From Argopecten irradians (taxonomy: Eukaryota > Mollusca > Bivalvia > Pectinida > Pectinidae): a DNA stretch of 64,000 nt. The notes below the pieces were generated by a model that ran no database searches, had not been told where the DNA came from, and saw only the letters and a list, made by a program, of their open reading frames with translations. Each line of letters opens with the position of its first letter. Positions within the stretch are counted from its first letter, which is position 1. Shown piece by piece: positions 62,901 to 64,000 of this stretch. The stretch covers positions 36,694,679-36,758,678 of the forward strand of contig NC_091143.1 of assembly GCF_041381155.1 (NCBI RefSeq), read 5' to 3'. The position numbers and the translations under genes are program-made.

Positions 62901-63953
62901 AAAATTACGTTTTAAATTGTAGTTCCATAGACAAATTCAAACTTTTATTATTAACTTTGCTCGATCCTTTATCCTAGATATCGACCGATCAATGGTTCTC
63001 GATTCTATAGTGTACAGACATCTCTTTATGTGACTGTCACAATATTACACCTGTATAACGTTTTATTATAACAAAAAAGCCAATAATTCGAAAGAGAATG
63101 AACATATATCGGAGATCTATATAAGAAGTTAAGTTGTTAAATATTTTATCTGTGAGTGACAACAGTCGATCGATATTACACAAAATAAAATGACATTTAA
63201 AAATAGAACTAAATATTATAGTCAACCGATTTTGGCCCATTACTTCCTTATCAGATAAGTCAATAAACTTTGAAAGTATATCATCGTCCGGAATACCGAC
63301 TGTGTCGACAATGGTATTACATATACAGTACACACTAACACATTTAATTAGTAAAACATCGCTAAGAATTCATGCTATATCATTGACTTTAAAATATTAT
63401 TGAATATAAAAACACAACATAAAAACAACGGACATAAACGAACACCAAGTAATATATATTTTATGAACCGCGCCTAAGAAGTTTTAACGTTTACGACGCC
63501 TACATGAAACGTTATTTGAATTAGGACAAGCGTCCAAGGAATATGTACAGTGTCCGGTCAAAAGGCCTTTTTGTACTGTTACTATCAACCCATTCAACTG
63601 ATATCATCAATTTAATCGGAGTTTTTTTTAATTGATATCTGTTTGATGTTGACTGTCGGTCAAAAGAATTCATTAAATTGTTTACCATTTGATCACCAGA
63701 TTCAACATTAACAACTGTTTCGTCTTACTCGATTCATAAAATGACGTTCATTTATCAACATTTTGAAAATATTTAACAAAATCACATACATATTCAGTTA
63801 TTCCCATCTATTTTTAGTTTCACTTTCGATATCTCCTGCTTCTGTAAACACTATAGAATAAACAGGATGCAATAATATATTCCTGTTAAAAGTAAAACTT
63901 AAATATGTTACCTGCTTGAGTCGTTCTCTTTGTTCCTGAAGATTATCTGTCAT
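53925..63953 (-). CDS. SHFL: SHFL-like protein B (Shiftless paralogue with Gly-rich insert)
   Basis: Nine minus-strand exons: 63953-63912, 62303-62192, 62056-62013, 57742-57608, 57109-57009, 56323-56259, 55659-55405, 54657-54529 and 54097-53925. They join in phase (0, 1, 0, 0, 2, 1, 1, 1) to give 351 aa. Family landmarks: LRELYHGRFTQEE (compare human LREKFHGKV), LFSCQDCDRFWWRKVPSRKE, VSKCHRCHVKYDPVPRDKEW, CYKCRSIAYPTEIRPPSK, HSCNAPDCDGF and HVSSGSTVDTFLDQDDL. Exons 2 and 3 have exactly the same lengths as in copy A (112 and 44 nt). The first CxxC (Cys95/98) is intact. The third knuckle reads YSCQCGNEF, a CxC where copy A and human have CxxC. Exons 7 and 8 encode two similar Gly/His/Asn-rich modules of about 43 residues (VYNR...GDH...QGG) that are absent from copy A and from vertebrate SHFL. 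Copy A has one exon where B has exons 6 and 7. Introns carry at least six mobile elements. The 5' UTR runs to the window edge. Confidence 0.9.
54877..55118. mobile_element. 242-bp MITE in SHFL-B intron 7
   Basis: AGGGCCCAGTTGTTCAAAGG and TGATTAGGCTAATCACAG are mirrored by CTGTGATTAAGCTAATCA and CTTTGAACATCCGGGCCCT. It is non-coding. Confidence 0.8.
55851..56049. mobile_element. Shortened copy of the 'AGATGCTCC/GTAGCATCT' MITE
   Basis: The right half matches copy 45854-46200 (CACTTTTCAATAAATTAAGT, AAATACTAATCGTCTGCTC, GAAGCATCT then TTAA). The left half is deleted or strongly diverged. It lies in SHFL-B intron 6. Confidence 0.65.
56376..56453. repeat. Small hairpin repeat
   Basis: CCACTCCTCTACGATGCTCT pairs with AGAGCATCGTAGTGG across a loop of about 40 nt. 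It lies 50 bp upstream, in gene orientation, of SHFL-B exon 6. Confidence 0.6.
58104..58302. repeat. One end of a pogo/Tigger-like element
   Basis: It starts ACAGTCGAGACTGTCTGAGCG and contains repeated GCGACTCCCTGTCTTA, a layout typical of Tigger termini. No mirrored end is found before the next element begins at 58307. Confidence 0.5.
58307..61124. mobile_element. 2.8-kb TTAA-flanked interval with AGAGGTAGTGTAAT inverted ends
   Basis: AGAGGTAGTGTAAT at the left mirrors ATTACACTACCTCT at the right, and TTAA borders both. The inside has no transposase. It contains a 339-bp MITE (59698-60036), a GC-richer patch near 59520, and CACTTCCGG-type motifs near both ends. It could be one large non-autonomous element, or two elements of the family that happen to face each other; the distance leaves this open. 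Confidence 0.55.
59698..60036. mobile_element. 339-bp MITE of the 'AGATGCTCC/GTAGCATCT' family, nested
   Basis: It aligns with 45854-46200 over nearly its whole length (AGATGCTCC start, TTTTTTCGGGATGCAATTA, CTCAAACTTTTCAATGGTGG, CATCT end). It is flanked by TTCA and TCAA rather than an intact TTAA. Confidence 0.8.
61470..61945 (+). repeat. Strongly diverged R1 and related repeat pieces
   Basis: GTGTGTGGTGTGTCTGATTT, GGAGATTGTGGTATGTTTGT and a later CTCCGGGTGCTAAGGGCTAA follow the R1 order. At 61830 AGCTGGAGTACCCGGAGAAAA resembles the second repeat type. It is an older insertion than the other copies. Confidence 0.5.
62467..62856. mobile_element. 390-bp Mutator-like MITE with about 95-bp inverted ends and 9-bp target duplication
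   Basis: CAATCTGATTGAAATACAGA to about position 62562 is mirrored at the right end, including GGGGTCACGT and GGATGACCTT. AATAAGAAG flanks both sides (62458-62466 and 62857-62865). It lies in SHFL-B intron 1 and is non-coding. Confidence 0.88.
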
Positions 63954-64000
63954 CCTTAAAAACCATCAGATCTTCGATCAAATATCTATGTTGATAAAAC

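Overview
The window is animal DNA, most likely from a bivalve mollusc. It is AT-rich, its genes are split by GT-AG introns, and it is crowded with short inverted-repeat DNA elements. It also carries dispersed repeats of the kind I associate with scallops and oysters: elements ending in GGGCCTCTTG, and repeats headed by a TTTG run followed by TTAACGTCCTATTAACAG. No long-terminal-repeat element, reverse transcriptase, tRNA, rRNA or CRISPR array was seen.

Six gene models can be built exon by exon with matching phases. (1) 6383-8300 (+): a two-exon YqaJ/lambda-exonuclease-type nuclease. (2) 15136-23280 (-): PHAX, the snRNA export adaptor, five exons, 486 codons before the stop. (3) 29987-34678 (+): a ten-helix transporter of the CRT-like (chloroquine-resistance-transporter homologue) branch of the drug/metabolite transporters, four exons, 409 aa. 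(4) 38752-42671 (+): an unrecognised 824-aa secreted, cysteine-free, Ser/Arg/Asn-rich protein. (5) and (6) 43488-50990 (-) and 53925-63953 (-): two head-to-tail paralogues of SHFL (Shiftless/C19orf66/RyDEN), the vertebrate antiviral inhibitor of programmed -1 ribosomal frameshifting, 273 and 351 aa. An alkaline-phosphatase fragment lies at about 1085-1366, and a few possible exons of an unidentified gene lie at about 26.8-27.8 kb (-).

Layout: 0-6 kb repeats and mobile elements; 6-8 kb the nuclease; 9.3-11.7 kb a tandem-repeat element with about 14 G-rich units and an apparent 11-bp target duplication; 12-15 kb low-complexity DNA, a diverged tandem repeat and a perfect hairpin; 15-23 kb PHAX with introns full of MITEs; 24.5-26.1 kb a long-inverted-repeat element and a dispersed repeat; 30-34.7 kb the transporter; 35-36 kb two dispersed repeats; 38.7-42.7 kb the secreted protein gene, convergent with the SHFL pair; 43.5-64 kb the SHFL pair.

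The most interesting biology is the SHFL tandem pair. Exon phases and two exon lengths (112 and 44 nt) are identical between the copies. Each copy has a different change in its Cys knuckles, and the upstream copy has gained a tandemly duplicated Gly-rich exon module. This looks like a diversified antiviral gene pair. The other genes show no functional link to it; the order looks like ordinary host gene order.
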